The notes below the pieces were generated by a model, which was not told the origin of the DNA, made no database searches, and was given only the letters and a program-made list of their open reading frames with translations. 64,000 bases of DNA, from NCBI RefSeq assembly GCF_000381265.1, contig NZ_KB906263.1, positions 1 to 64,000 of the forward strand. The letters run 5' to 3'. Shown here one piece after another: positions 53,071 through 62,514 of this stretch (position 1 is its first letter; each line of letters opens with the position of its first letter). The stretch is from Curvibacter lanceolatus ATCC 14669 (GTDB lineage: Bacteria; Pseudomonadota; Gammaproteobacteria; Burkholderiales; Burkholderiaceae_C). Both the position numbers and the translations under genes were made by a program.

Positions 53071-55082
53071 GACAAGCATTCCGCGCGAGGCGAGGACTGA
53101 CAGAGACGGAAGGCCCAGCACGAGCCTCCCACCATCTGCATCTTCGTCCGCAGGTTCAAGGCCAGGCAGGGTTGTGCCCGGCCATAAGAGGGAGAGTACT
53201 GGCTGGCCGTCAGCTCGGCCACCAATTCCGGGCCCGACCATTGCAGTTCAAAGTGCTGGCCGCCAGCCCACAGCCTCAATATCGCCCCACCGGGATCCAA
53301 CTGGGCCGAGACACCCGGCGCCAGATGGAAGTGCCAACTGAGCTCATGTCCGCCCTCTGATCGAAGTTCGTCTTCGACATCGAGTTGGCCCGTCTGCCGA
53401 TCATGCACGAAACGGCGCCGATGGCGAAGCGGCACCGGCAGGCGCGCATAGCCCTCATGACAGCCCTCGTAGACCATGCGGGACGCAGAGGCCTCGAAGG
53501 CCAGGGTCTGCGGCAACGCTTTCTCGAACAATCGGAACAACCACTCAGGGTTCATTTCGTTTTGTTCGATGCCATCCACCATGACGGTGTTATGAAAGGC
53601 GGTACCCCGAAAACGGTTGCGCGCCTCCGGGTCAGAGGTGTAGACATAGCTCCCGGGGTCAACGATCAACGGTTGCCCCGCGATGTGCAGCTCAAAGGAC
53701 AACTGGTCGTTGTGCTTGTGGTTGCCAAAACCTTCGGTCCCAACGATGGCGTTGCTGACCAACAAGTAGTGACCGCCAGCCCGCGAGACGGCATGTCCGG
53801 CGTTCGGGTAGAACGTGGCATGGGCTGGCCAAACACCGAGAGGCACCGAGACCTCTGTGCCCGTCACTTCGTCGAAACCCCACCAGGCCGCCTCCCAGGC
53901 CCCCACCGGACCGGCCAACCCACGCCAATCCGGTCGTCCAAGGGCGAGCGCCGCAGGCGCCAGCAAATGCCGTGCGTCCTGCGGTTGCCAGTTGCCATAC
54001 CCGGACAGGATGTGCAAACGGCCATCATCGGCATCCCCCACCTGAGGCATGAGCCCATCAGGGCGCATCACACCCACCAGGTAGTCGATCATCTTCTCCA
54101 GACTGGTACGAAAACCTTCCGACAAGGGTCGCCGGATCCAGTGACTCACGTGCCAGGCGCCGAGAAACAGTTCTGTGACCAGGCGGTGATAGGGAATGGA
54201 GCTTTCGAAGTCGGCACCGTCCGGCAGGATCTGGACCCGCATCTCGCGCTCCAACATGGCGACACACCAATCCAGCCATTGCTGCCCCTGAGGTCGATCA
54301 ACAAAGACCGCAGCCACATACAGCAGCCCCACCACATTGCTCAGGAAGTGATTGCTGGTGACCTCGTACTTGTCTTCCAGGTTGCCTCGGATGAAATGGC
54401 CCAGCGCCAGCAGGTGATGGCAGGCCCTGGACCAGAAATCCGGATCCGGCCCCTCCCAGGCCTGCAGAATCTGCAAGGTCACGGCCCAATTGGCAGCACG
54501 CAGTGCCACGTCCATGGTGCAGACCCAGTTGACACCGACCCCCACGGGGTTGGCGGCCACAAAATCGTCGAGTTGGTGCGCGATCTCGCACGCGTAGCGC
54601 TCATCGCCCGTCAGCGCCCAGGCCTGGGCCAGCAGGGGCCAATGCTGGCAGCGAGCCAGCTCCCAGGGAAGCTTGATGTCTGCCAGGCCAGGCCTCATGG
54701 TGGCCATGTCCCAGCTCTTGTGGGGAAATCCTGTGGGGAAGCGCAGTTGGCGCCCCGGGTCCAGGTGCCAGTCGATCCAGCGATAGCCATCGGGGTGCGG
54801 CGGCCTCGACAAGTCCCCGGGCTCGAAATCGTCAACCCCCAGCAAGCTGAACCGATGGCTCAGCACTTGCTCGGCAGCGGCCACCGTGCGGTCGATCTCG
54901 GCAGGCCACTCGTTGCGCAGCCGCTCCATGCGGGCCGGGTTCGGCCCCATGGGCAGGCGCGCAGGGGAGCGCAGCGCGGCCACATCCTCCGGCGCCAGCG
55001 TCCAGGCCATGTCCACGGACTGGGGCACCGTGATGCTGCTGGCCCTGGACCGGGTCAGGAATCGCCTCAGAAAGGAGAACAT
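53067..55082 (-). CDS. Heparinase II/III family protein (second copy)
   Basis: A 671-residue heparinase II/III-type protein. The pattern IKLPWELARCQHWPLLAQAW, NPVGVGVNWVCTMDVALRAAN, YHRLVTELFLGAWH, GDADDGRLHIL, HKHNDQLSFELHIAGQ and DPGSYVYTSDPEARNRFRGT matches the first copy at many points, with about the same order, but the two are well diverged. No clear signal peptide is present. It lies three bases after the GT-methyltransferase fusion and overlaps the permease gene by four bases. Confidence 0.9.
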   Translation of the reverse strand: MFSFLRRFLTRSRASSITVPQSVDMAWTLAPEDVAALRSPARLPMGPNPARMERLRNEWPAEIDRTVAAAEQVLSHRFSLLGVDDFEPGDLSRPPHPDGYRWIDWHLDPGRQLRFPTGFPHKSWDMATMRPGLADIKLPWELARCQHWPLLAQAWALTGDERYACEIAHQLDDFVAANPVGVGVNWVCTMDVALRAANWAVTLQILQAWEGPDPDFWSRACHHLLALGHFIRGNLEDKYEVTSNHFLSNVVGLLYVAAVFVDRPQGQQWLDWCVAMLEREMRVQILPDGADFESSIPYHRLVTELFLGAWHVSHWIRRPLSEGFRTSLEKMIDYLVGVMRPDGLMPQVGDADDGRLHILSGYGNWQPQDARHLLAPAALALGRPDWRGLAGPVGAWEAAWWGFDEVTGTEVSVPLGVWPAHATFYPNAGHAVSRAGGHYLLVSNAIVGTEGFGNHKHNDQLSFELHIAGQPLIVDPGSYVYTSDPEARNRFRGTAFHNTVMVDGIEQNEMNPEWLFRLFEKALPQTLAFEASASRMVYEGCHEGYARLPVPLRHRRRFVHDRQTGQLDVEDELRSEGGHELSWHFHLAPGVSAQLDPGGAILRLWAGGQHFELQWSGPELVAELTASQYSPSYGRAQPCLALNLRTKMQMVGGSCWAFRLCQSSPRAECLS

Positions 55083-55085
55083 GCT

Positions 55086-57728
55086 TCAGGCCCGTGGCTT
55101 GTAAGCCTTGATGACAAGATTCCATCCCATCCAGCGCCCAAGGGTCTCCAGGGGGACTCGCTTGAGGATCGGCGGGACCTCCGCCGGGGTGAGCTGGCAC
55201 TGGGTGATCTCGATGTCGGTGAAGGCCGAGAACATCTGCCTCAAACGGGCCGGTGTGTACACCTTGACCAGGGGCTTGGCGTCGTTCTCGCTGATCTCGA
55301 CCGCTTCCGACATGATGGCTCCGATCGACTTCTCGTAGATCTGGGCCTGGCCGAGGCCGATTTCCAGCACCAAATTGCGCCAGTAATGGAGTGAGTTTTC
55401 GGCGTAGACCATGATGATCGCCTTGCCACCGGGCTTCAGCACCCGGTAGATCTCATCCACCACCTGCTGGGTATTGGGCGTGTGATGGATCACGCCATTG
55501 GAATAGACCAAGTCGAAGTGATTGTCCTGAAAGGGCAAATTCTCCGCATCGTGGTGCACAAAAGTGCCCTGCAATCCCCTGAGGAGAAAGTTCTCCCGGG
55601 CCAACGCCAGATGCCCGGCCGACAGGTCGACATCGGTCATGCGAGCGCCATGCCGTGCGAACTGGGCATGGTCCGTTCCCATGCCGGCACCGATCTCCAA
55701 CACCTCTTCACCCGCGTGCTGGTCAAACTCCATCAAGCGGGGCATCCAGGGCCCATATTGTTCATAGCGGTAGCGCTCGACCTCCAGGAACCACTCCAGC
55801 GTGTGCTTCGGAACGTCCTTGACGTAGTGGGAGCCACAAGGGTCATGGTCCCACTGGTTCTGCACCTCGTCCTTGTAGCGATCACCCGTGACCAGCAAAG
55901 GCGCAGCCTGCACGGGCGCCTGGGGCACCAGCACGGATGCGGGAACATGGCCGGCCGCGAAGCCAAGCAGCCGTTGGACATGGTGACGCCAGGCATAGTA
56001 CGACTCCGCAGCCTGCCGGGCGTTGCGCCCCAGGACATCCGAAACCTCGGGGTGCTTGCACAGATAGACCACGGCTTCAACAAACTGTCGCAGATCCCCT
56101 GGCGCACACAGGATCGCCCGTTGTTTGTCCAGCATGTTGATCGCCGGCAGGTCCTCGGCCCGGACCGAAGGATTCAAAACCTCGCCCATCTGCTCAAGGT
56201 CGCTCGCAACGATACCGACCCCCATGCCCATGTATTCGAACAGCTTGGTCGGGGACCCGAAGAACTTGCCATCAACCATGTGCGCGTTGTGCGGCGCAAT
56301 GCAGATATCGCAGGCCTTGAGAAGGCGTGCGCCCTCCTGCTGAGGCACGCGCCCCACGCAATGAACCACATCCCACAGGCCATTTTCGTGGATGGCCTGA
56401 TCGACCAGGGCCTTTTTATGACCATCGCCGATGAGCAGCACACGGGCGTTCTTGCACCGCTTGATGATCATCGGCAATGCACTGGCCAGCGTGTCGATGC
56501 CATGCCAGCCGCCGAAGGTGCCCGTGAACCCGATCACGCGGTCATCCGGACCGAAGCCCAGTTCAGCACGCAGCGCTGTGCGCTCGTCGGGTGAAGCCGG
56601 GCAATAGCTGTCGAGATCCACGCCATTCGGATTGACCAGAATCTTGTCGGCGGCAATGCCTCGGGCCACCAGGTCGGATTTGACGGGCTCGGAGATCACG
56701 GAGATCACCGTGGCCTGCTTGAATGCCACAGACTCGATGCGCAGGAACTCCTCTTCGTGCTCGAAGCGGGTCGTTCCGAAGCTTTTCTGGATGGATATCT
56801 CGGAGCCGTTGTACTCGAGCAGGTAGGGAATCCCGAGCTCGGCCGCCAGGCGCGCACCGACATAGTTCCCGAGCACGGCGCGCTCGTACAGATAGGCCGG
56901 CTGGAGCGCCTCCAAAGCGGTCTTGAGTTGGACGTAGAAATGCTCGTTGGCCGCCAGCAGCGACTGCTCCGACGACTCCGCATAGGGCGGGCCAACAATG
57001 ACTTGGTGCAGCCCCATCTCGTCCAACATCGAGAAATGGTTTGCCATGAAGCACACCAGCCCATCGGAAGCCCGCGCCAGCTCATGTGCCACATGGCAGG
57101 TATGGCCATAGCTGCCGCCCGACGTGATGCGACCCCAGTAATCCGTGCGCAGGTAGACGCCACGCCCGGCCACCCGCCAGGCTCCGCTGTCCTGGACCAG
57201 GGCGGGCTGCAGGCTGGTGGGCGCGGACGATGCCAGCTTGTCCAGGATCTGGAGCCGCTCCACCGGCGTGCTGGGCGCCACCACGGGGGCCGCCGCCGCT
57301 TCTGCGGCAGGTGCGGACAGCCCTGTCGCCGCTCGCACCCAACGCGCCACACCCAATGTGTTCAAGATCCGCACGCCCTGGTTGACCAGCCAAACCATCC
57401 AGCACAGGCGCCAGTAGCTGCGCAGGCGCTCGGCATCAGCCACCTCGACCACCTGCTCACGCGGCCAGTAAAAAAACACCCGCTTGCCCGCCAGCAAGGC
57501 CTTGCGGGCCAGCTTCAGGTGTGCGGGCCAGGGCCAGCCGTTGACCAGTTCGATGATCAGCCCTGCACACCCCGGGGCGGCCAGCACGGCGGCAGGCGAA
57601 ACGGGCTCGAGCGCAGCACGCCGGATCACGACCGGATGGCGTTCCGTCATTCCGGCCAGCGCCGGCTCGACCAGGGTGCAGCCCTGGTCGAGTTGCGGGT
57701 TCAGGTACTGGTATTCAGCCTTGCTCAT
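55086..57728 (-). CDS. GT4 glycosyltransferase fused to a SAM methyltransferase
   Basis: An 880-residue fusion. About 170 N-terminal residues of unknown role are followed by a GT4 region (YLRTDYWGRITSGGSYGH; EYNGSEISIQKSFG; NPNGVDLDSYCP; GFTGTFGGWHGIDTLASAL; FGSPTKLFEYMGMGVGIVAS), then from about residue 640 a class I methyltransferase with motif I VLEIGAGMGTDHAQF near 681 and NGVIHHTPNTQQVVDEIYRV. The methyl group may go on the sugar just added or on the lipid-linked chain. The ATG overlaps the upstream stop (ATGA). Confidence 0.9.
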   Translation of the reverse strand: MSKAEYQYLNPQLDQGCTLVEPALAGMTERHPVVIRRAALEPVSPAAVLAAPGCAGLIIELVNGWPWPAHLKLARKALLAGKRVFFYWPREQVVEVADAERLRSYWRLCWMVWLVNQGVRILNTLGVARWVRAATGLSAPAAEAAAAPVVAPSTPVERLQILDKLASSAPTSLQPALVQDSGAWRVAGRGVYLRTDYWGRITSGGSYGHTCHVAHELARASDGLVCFMANHFSMLDEMGLHQVIVGPPYAESSEQSLLAANEHFYVQLKTALEALQPAYLYERAVLGNYVGARLAAELGIPYLLEYNGSEISIQKSFGTTRFEHEEEFLRIESVAFKQATVISVISEPVKSDLVARGIAADKILVNPNGVDLDSYCPASPDERTALRAELGFGPDDRVIGFTGTFGGWHGIDTLASALPMIIKRCKNARVLLIGDGHKKALVDQAIHENGLWDVVHCVGRVPQQEGARLLKACDICIAPHNAHMVDGKFFGSPTKLFEYMGMGVGIVASDLEQMGEVLNPSVRAEDLPAINMLDKQRAILCAPGDLRQFVEAVVYLCKHPEVSDVLGRNARQAAESYYAWRHHVQRLLGFAAGHVPASVLVPQAPVQAAPLLVTGDRYKDEVQNQWDHDPCGSHYVKDVPKHTLEWFLEVERYRYEQYGPWMPRLMEFDQHAGEEVLEIGAGMGTDHAQFARHGARMTDVDLSAGHLALARENFLLRGLQGTFVHHDAENLPFQDNHFDLVYSNGVIHHTPNTQQVVDEIYRVLKPGGKAIIMVYAENSLHYWRNLVLEIGLGQAQIYEKSIGAIMSEAVEISENDAKPLVKVYTPARLRQMFSAFTDIEITQCQLTPAEVPPILKRVPLETLGRWMGWNLVIKAYKPRA

Positions 57729-60358
57729 GCGTCTGTCCGTCCGAAAATCAAATCTTCCACATGCAAGGCCACGGCCGTGGTCTCGACGATCTCATCGAAG
57801 GCGATCACGGGATCAGTGCCCTGAGCGACCGCCTCGCCAAACAGACGCATTTCTTCCGCATGGCCCTTGTCCGCCTGGTCTGACTTCCAGAGCACCTCGC
57901 CGTCGGAACAGCGTGTGAGGCTCTTGAAATCGTCAATGAGGTAGGCCTCGCCATCGCAAAACACCTCAATGCGCTCCTTGGGCAGCCCCTTCTTGGGCCC
58001 CAGCGCGGTGTAGACCAGGTTGCCGACGCTGCCGTCCTCATACGCCAGAGTGGCGACAAAGTTGTCGGATCGCGCATAGGGCAATGCGCCGGGATTGATC
58101 GACGACGCGGAAATGCGGCTGACCGGAGCGCCAGCCAGGCTCCGGAACACGTCGTACATATGACAGGCCTCACCGATATTGCGACCGGCACCATCCGCCG
58201 TCTGGATCCAATGATCCAAGGGGATGTAACCTCCATTGAGGCGGTAGTTGATGATCAGCGGCGAACGACGCCCCTGAAGAATCTGGCGCAGCTGGAGCAA
58301 GGCGGGCGAAAAGCGCCGATTGAAACCCACCATGAGCTGTGGCGGCGCCTCCAGCGCACGGTAGGCCTGGACCAACTGATCCAGCTCTTCCCAGTGCACC
58401 GCCAGGGGCTTCTCCACGAACACATGCTTGCCGGCCTGCAAGCCGGCAAGGGTCTGGGCCGCGTGCTCGTTATGACGGGTCGCAATGACCAGCAGGTTGA
58501 TAGCCTCATCCTCCAGCACCGGCGCCAGATCGGTCGCAAAGATGTCCAGCCGGCGCTCGCGGACAAAGTTGCCTCCACGCACCGTGTCGCGCGACACCAC
58601 ACCACGCAAAAAGAAGTGCCTGGGGTGACGCTCCATCATGGGGACCAGCATGGACTGGCCGTACGCGCCAGCCCCCACCAGCACCGCCTGCGCAGGCCCC
58701 TGCTGGGGCTTGCGGTGGCCGCGCAATGCGACTCGGCTCGAATCGAGCGGCTGCGGGGGTGGCATGGCCGGATCCGGGTAGGCCAGCAAGACGCCCAGAG
58801 GGGCTGCTGCACTCCGGGCCAGGCGGTCATACAGGGCGGGGGCCTGGTCCAAAGGCACCACCTCATCGATCAATGAACCGATTTTCAGACGCCCCTGCGC
58901 AGCCAGGTCGAGGTAGCTCTGCATGTTCCGGTTCAAAGTCCAGCGAACATAGGCAAAAGGGTAATCCTGACCGCTTTCCTCATAGCTGGGGTCGTATCGC
59001 CCCGGGCCATAGGAGGTGCTCATCAACAGGTCAATCTCTTTGCGATAGAACTGGCTGCGTTGCACGTTCAGGCCGACATCACCCACGATGACCACGGCAC
59101 CCCGACGACGCGTGATGTCCATGGCCAGGTTGATGACGGCATCCGACTTGGTGGCGGCGACCATCAAGGTCTTGTCCACCCCCCGGGCCCCCGTCAGGTC
59201 TCGGACCAGCGCCGCCAGGGCCTCGGGCGAGCCGGCACCTTGCTGCATCCCCGCGTCCAGAGCCCGTTGGAGCCGCAACGGGTCAAGGTCCATGCCGATG
59301 ACGGTACAGCCTGATGCCAACAACAATTGCACGGTGATCTGACCCAAGAGGCCCAGACCGATCACGCAGACCGTCTCGCCAAGAGCCGCCTCCGCCCGAC
59401 GAACCCCCTGCAACGCGATCGTGCCCACCGTGGTCGTCGCCGCAATCTGCAGGTCCAGGCCGGCTGGCACACGACACACCAGATTGCGGGGCACTGCGAC
59501 GTAGTCGGCATGGTTGGCCTTGCCAGCCCCGGCGCAGGCCACCCAATCACCCGGCGCAAGATCCGTGACGCCAGCCCCCGTGGCCAGGACCTCGCCTGCT
59601 GCCGAATAACCCAGATTCCATCCAGCGGCATCCATCTCGTTCTGGGGCGTGCCGTGAGGATCCGGCGCCAACAAGGTGGTGTTCACCTGGCTCAGCTCAA
59701 GCTGGGTGATCCCCCCTTGTGCATTGGCCAGCACCAGACGGACCTCGGTCTCACCCTGGGGATCAAAAATAAAGCGATCGTCGAGTTCCCCCGCCGCCAA
59801 GACAGACAGACCAAGCCACCGCTGCCCCCCGGCATCCAGCATTCCCAAGGACATCACCCCGGGGGACAGATGCCCCTTCAGATCGACCGCCACCATGTGC
59901 CCGGGGCTGACCCGGATCACGGCCGAGCGGGCCTGGTAATGGAAATCCGAAGCATCCGTCGTCAACGAAAGGCCAGTGGGCGCCTTGCCGGCAAAGGATG
60001 TGGCATTGTCCTGCGACCAACTGAGGGCCCCGAGAACGTGGTCTGCCGCGGGCGGCCTGGGGCGCCGAGGCACCCACTTCACCACCTGCATCTGGGCAAT
60101 CTGCTTGACGCGCTTGACGGCCAACCCTGGATTCGCGATTGCAGCCTTCAGGTAATGGTGTGCCAAAGAGGACGCGGCCACGACCTTGTCGATCCCGCGT
60201 TCCCCCTCCACCGGCGGTGAGGGGCGCAGCGTGGCGACCTCGGTGCCCACGCTGACCATGGAATAGCAAACCCGGACCAGGACCTCCCCGGGCCGAGCGA
60301 CTGGCGCAGGCATGCGGGCGACTTTGACCCCGGCGTTGTTGAGTAGGAGTTGTCGCAT
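57725..60358 (-). CDS. Bi-domain oxidoreductase (MDR plus Gfo/Idh/MocA), with insert
   Basis: An 877-residue protein joining a medium-chain dehydrogenase to a Gfo/Idh/MocA sugar oxidoreductase (from about residue 555). The MDR part has VGTEVATLRP, GYSAAGEVLATG, ACAGAGKANHADYV and VIGLGLLGQITVQLLLA. The Gfo part has VLVGAGAYGQSM, ATRHNEHAAQTLAGLQAGKH and EKPLAVHWEELD. Between residues about 100 and 245 the MDR is interrupted by a beta-rich segment absent from the paralogue (60361), with SPGVMSLGMLDAGGQRWLGL in it. The pair is thought to dehydrogenate sugar intermediates. Overlaps the next gene by ATGA. Confidence 0.9.
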   Translation of the reverse strand: MRQLLLNNAGVKVARMPAPVARPGEVLVRVCYSMVSVGTEVATLRPSPPVEGERGIDKVVAASSLAHHYLKAAIANPGLAVKRVKQIAQMQVVKWVPRRPRPPAADHVLGALSWSQDNATSFAGKAPTGLSLTTDASDFHYQARSAVIRVSPGHMVAVDLKGHLSPGVMSLGMLDAGGQRWLGLSVLAAGELDDRFIFDPQGETEVRLVLANAQGGITQLELSQVNTTLLAPDPHGTPQNEMDAAGWNLGYSAAGEVLATGAGVTDLAPGDWVACAGAGKANHADYVAVPRNLVCRVPAGLDLQIAATTTVGTIALQGVRRAEAALGETVCVIGLGLLGQITVQLLLASGCTVIGMDLDPLRLQRALDAGMQQGAGSPEALAALVRDLTGARGVDKTLMVAATKSDAVINLAMDITRRRGAVVIVGDVGLNVQRSQFYRKEIDLLMSTSYGPGRYDPSYEESGQDYPFAYVRWTLNRNMQSYLDLAAQGRLKIGSLIDEVVPLDQAPALYDRLARSAAAPLGVLLAYPDPAMPPPQPLDSSRVALRGHRKPQQGPAQAVLVGAGAYGQSMLVPMMERHPRHFFLRGVVSRDTVRGGNFVRERRLDIFATDLAPVLEDEAINLLVIATRHNEHAAQTLAGLQAGKHVFVEKPLAVHWEELDQLVQAYRALEAPPQLMVGFNRRFSPALLQLRQILQGRRSPLIINYRLNGGYIPLDHWIQTADGAGRNIGEACHMYDVFRSLAGAPVSRISASSINPGALPYARSDNFVATLAYEDGSVGNLVYTALGPKKGLPKERIEVFCDGEAYLIDDFKSLTRCSDGEVLWKSDQADKGHAEEMRLFGEAVAQGTDPVIAFDEIVETTAVALHVEDLIFGRTDA

Positions 60359-60360
60359 GT

Positions 60361-62514
60361 TTAGCAGGCCTCTGACGGGCGCTGGTGAATTTGGGTTTCG
60401 ACGCTCAGCGCCAGGCGCGCCACGTCCAGTTGTTCAGTGAGTGAAATCGGCCAGTCTCCTCCGTCACGGAGGGCATTTGCCAGCGCCTGCAGCTCTTCAA
60501 ACTGCCCTTTCTGCGCCAGATTGCTCCGCCAGGGTTTGGCTCGCGCGCCCCGAAGGACCACCGACTTGTAATCATCCAGTTCGATGAGCTTGCCGTCCAT
60601 GAAGATCTCCAGCCGCTCCTTGGCGACCTCCTGAGGCCCCAGGCTGGTGTAGAGCAGGCTGGCCATCGAGCCGTCGGCGAAGCTGGCCGTGACCGAGAAG
60701 TTGTCATCGCTTCGGACCTGAGCCCCGCGGCAATGCAGCGATTGCGCCTGAACGGTGACCGGGCGGGATCCGGTCAGGTGGACGAACAGGTCATAGATGT
60801 GGCAGGCCTCGCCCCGGTTGCGCCCCCCCCCCTCCTCACCATGAACCCAATGCTCGGGTGGCAGATAGCCCGCGTTCATGCGGTACTGGAGAATCATCGG
60901 CCCACTGCGCTGACTGAGCCAGTCTCGCACCTGGCGGATGGGCGGGGAAAAGCGCCGGTTGTAACCCGTCATGAGCAGCGGCTTGCCGGCTGGGTCGGCG
61001 CCATAAAACGCCTCGATGGCATCGAGTTCAGCCGCCTGAAGGGCCAACGGCTTCTCGACGAACACATGCTTGCCCGCTTGCAGCGCGGCCAGTGTCATGC
61101 CGGCGTGCAGATGATGTCGCGTGGTGATGATCACCAGATCCACCTCGGGATCTCGCAGGACTTCGTCGAATTCCGTTCCGGCGGCCGGCACCTCGTACTG
61201 TCGGGCCACCGCCTTGGCCTGAGCCCCCTGACGACTGATGATCCAGCGCAGTTCGAAACGATCCCGCAGGCGCACCAGATTGGGCAGATGCATCCCCTGA
61301 GCGAAGGCACCGGCACCGATCAAGGCCGTCCGGATCCCTCCGCGCGGACTGCCCCCAGCCCGAGGCAGACGCACGCTGCGGGCCCGCGCATCCGCACCAT
61401 CGGGGTAACGCAGCAAGGCCAGCAAGGGCTTGGGTGTGGCCTCTGCGATGCGCCGATAGGCCACGTCGGCCTCTGAAATGTTGTGAACCTCGGGCTGCAG
61501 CACCGATAGATCGATCCGGCCTTCCGCAAGCAACGCCAGATAGGCTGCCATGTTGCGGTTCTCAGTCCAGCGCACATACGGCAACGGATAGTCTTGCCCG
61601 CCCTCTTCATAATACGGATCGTAGCGCCCCGGCCCGTAGGAGGATGAGATGAGGAAGTCGAGTTCCTTCTTGTAAAAGTCTTCACGACGCAGGTTCAGTC
61701 CCACGTCGCCGACCAGGACGACTCGACCCTTCTTGCGACAGGCCTGCATGGCCAGACGCACGATGTCATGGTCGGGCGCGGCCGCAGTGATGATGACGGC
61801 GTCAGCCCCCAAGCCGTCTGTATGCCAGGCCACCTGGGAGACGATGGGATCGTTCTGAGGATCCAAGCCCAGCACGCCGGTCTGCTGCCGGGCCAGCGCC
61901 AAACGAGAGTCCTCCGGGTCCAGACCAATGACCCGACACCCGTTGGCCTGCAGCAGTTGCACCGTCAATTGCCCCAGAATGCCCAAGCCGATCACGACGA
62001 CCGTCTCGCCCAGAGTGGGCGCCGTACGACGCACGCCTTGCAGGGCGATGGCCCCAAGCGTCACCGTACAAGCCTGGTCCAAGGTCACATCCTGGGGCAA
62101 GGCCACGGCCAGATTCACGGGCACATCGATGAATTCGGCATGGTTGGCAACCCCCGCCCCGGCGCAGGCCACCCGGTCGCCCACCGAGAAGCCGGTCACC
62201 TCTTCACCCGTCGCCACGACAACGCCAGCGGCGGAATACCCGGTGGGTTGCCCCGCCTGCAGCATCCCCTGGATGCGCCGCCATGTCTTGCCGACCCCTT
62301 GCTCCTGGACCATCTTCAAGGCCAGCCGAACGTTCTCGGGCTGACGCAAGGCTCGCTTGTACAAAGGCACCGCCGCTGCTGCCATACCGGCCCCTTCAGT
62401 GCCGACGCTGATACACGAGTACGCCACTCGGACCAGGATGTTCCGGCGCCCTACGGAGGGTGCAGGAACCTCCTCCACCACAGCACCGCCCCCCGTCAAC
62501 AACACCTGCTTCAC
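60361..62514 (-). CDS. Bi-domain oxidoreductase (MDR plus Gfo/Idh/MocA)
   Basis: A 717-residue enzyme of the same two-domain kind without the insert. MDR half: AYSCISVGTEGAGMAA, TGYSAAGVVVATGEEV, VACAGAGVANHAEF, VIGLGILGQLTVQLLQA. Gfo/Idh/MocA half (from about residue 395): ALIGAGAFAQGMHLPNLV, TTRHHLHAGMTLAALQAGKH, EKPLALQAAELD. The start is a GTG at 62514 that overlaps the wecC stop (GTGA). Such proteins occur with heparinase II/III-type genes in capsule and O-antigen clusters. The substrate is likely a nucleotide sugar or glycan end. Confidence 0.9.
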   Translation of the reverse strand: MKQVLLTGGGAVVEEVPAPSVGRRNILVRVAYSCISVGTEGAGMAAAAVPLYKRALRQPENVRLALKMVQEQGVGKTWRRIQGMLQAGQPTGYSAAGVVVATGEEVTGFSVGDRVACAGAGVANHAEFIDVPVNLAVALPQDVTLDQACTVTLGAIALQGVRRTAPTLGETVVVIGLGILGQLTVQLLQANGCRVIGLDPEDSRLALARQQTGVLGLDPQNDPIVSQVAWHTDGLGADAVIITAAAPDHDIVRLAMQACRKKGRVVLVGDVGLNLRREDFYKKELDFLISSSYGPGRYDPYYEEGGQDYPLPYVRWTENRNMAAYLALLAEGRIDLSVLQPEVHNISEADVAYRRIAEATPKPLLALLRYPDGADARARSVRLPRAGGSPRGGIRTALIGAGAFAQGMHLPNLVRLRDRFELRWIISRQGAQAKAVARQYEVPAAGTEFDEVLRDPEVDLVIITTRHHLHAGMTLAALQAGKHVFVEKPLALQAAELDAIEAFYGADPAGKPLLMTGYNRRFSPPIRQVRDWLSQRSGPMILQYRMNAGYLPPEHWVHGEEGGGRNRGEACHIYDLFVHLTGSRPVTVQAQSLHCRGAQVRSDDNFSVTASFADGSMASLLYTSLGPQEVAKERLEIFMDGKLIELDDYKSVVLRGARAKPWRSNLAQKGQFEELQALANALRDGGDWPISLTEQLDVARLALSVETQIHQRPSEAC

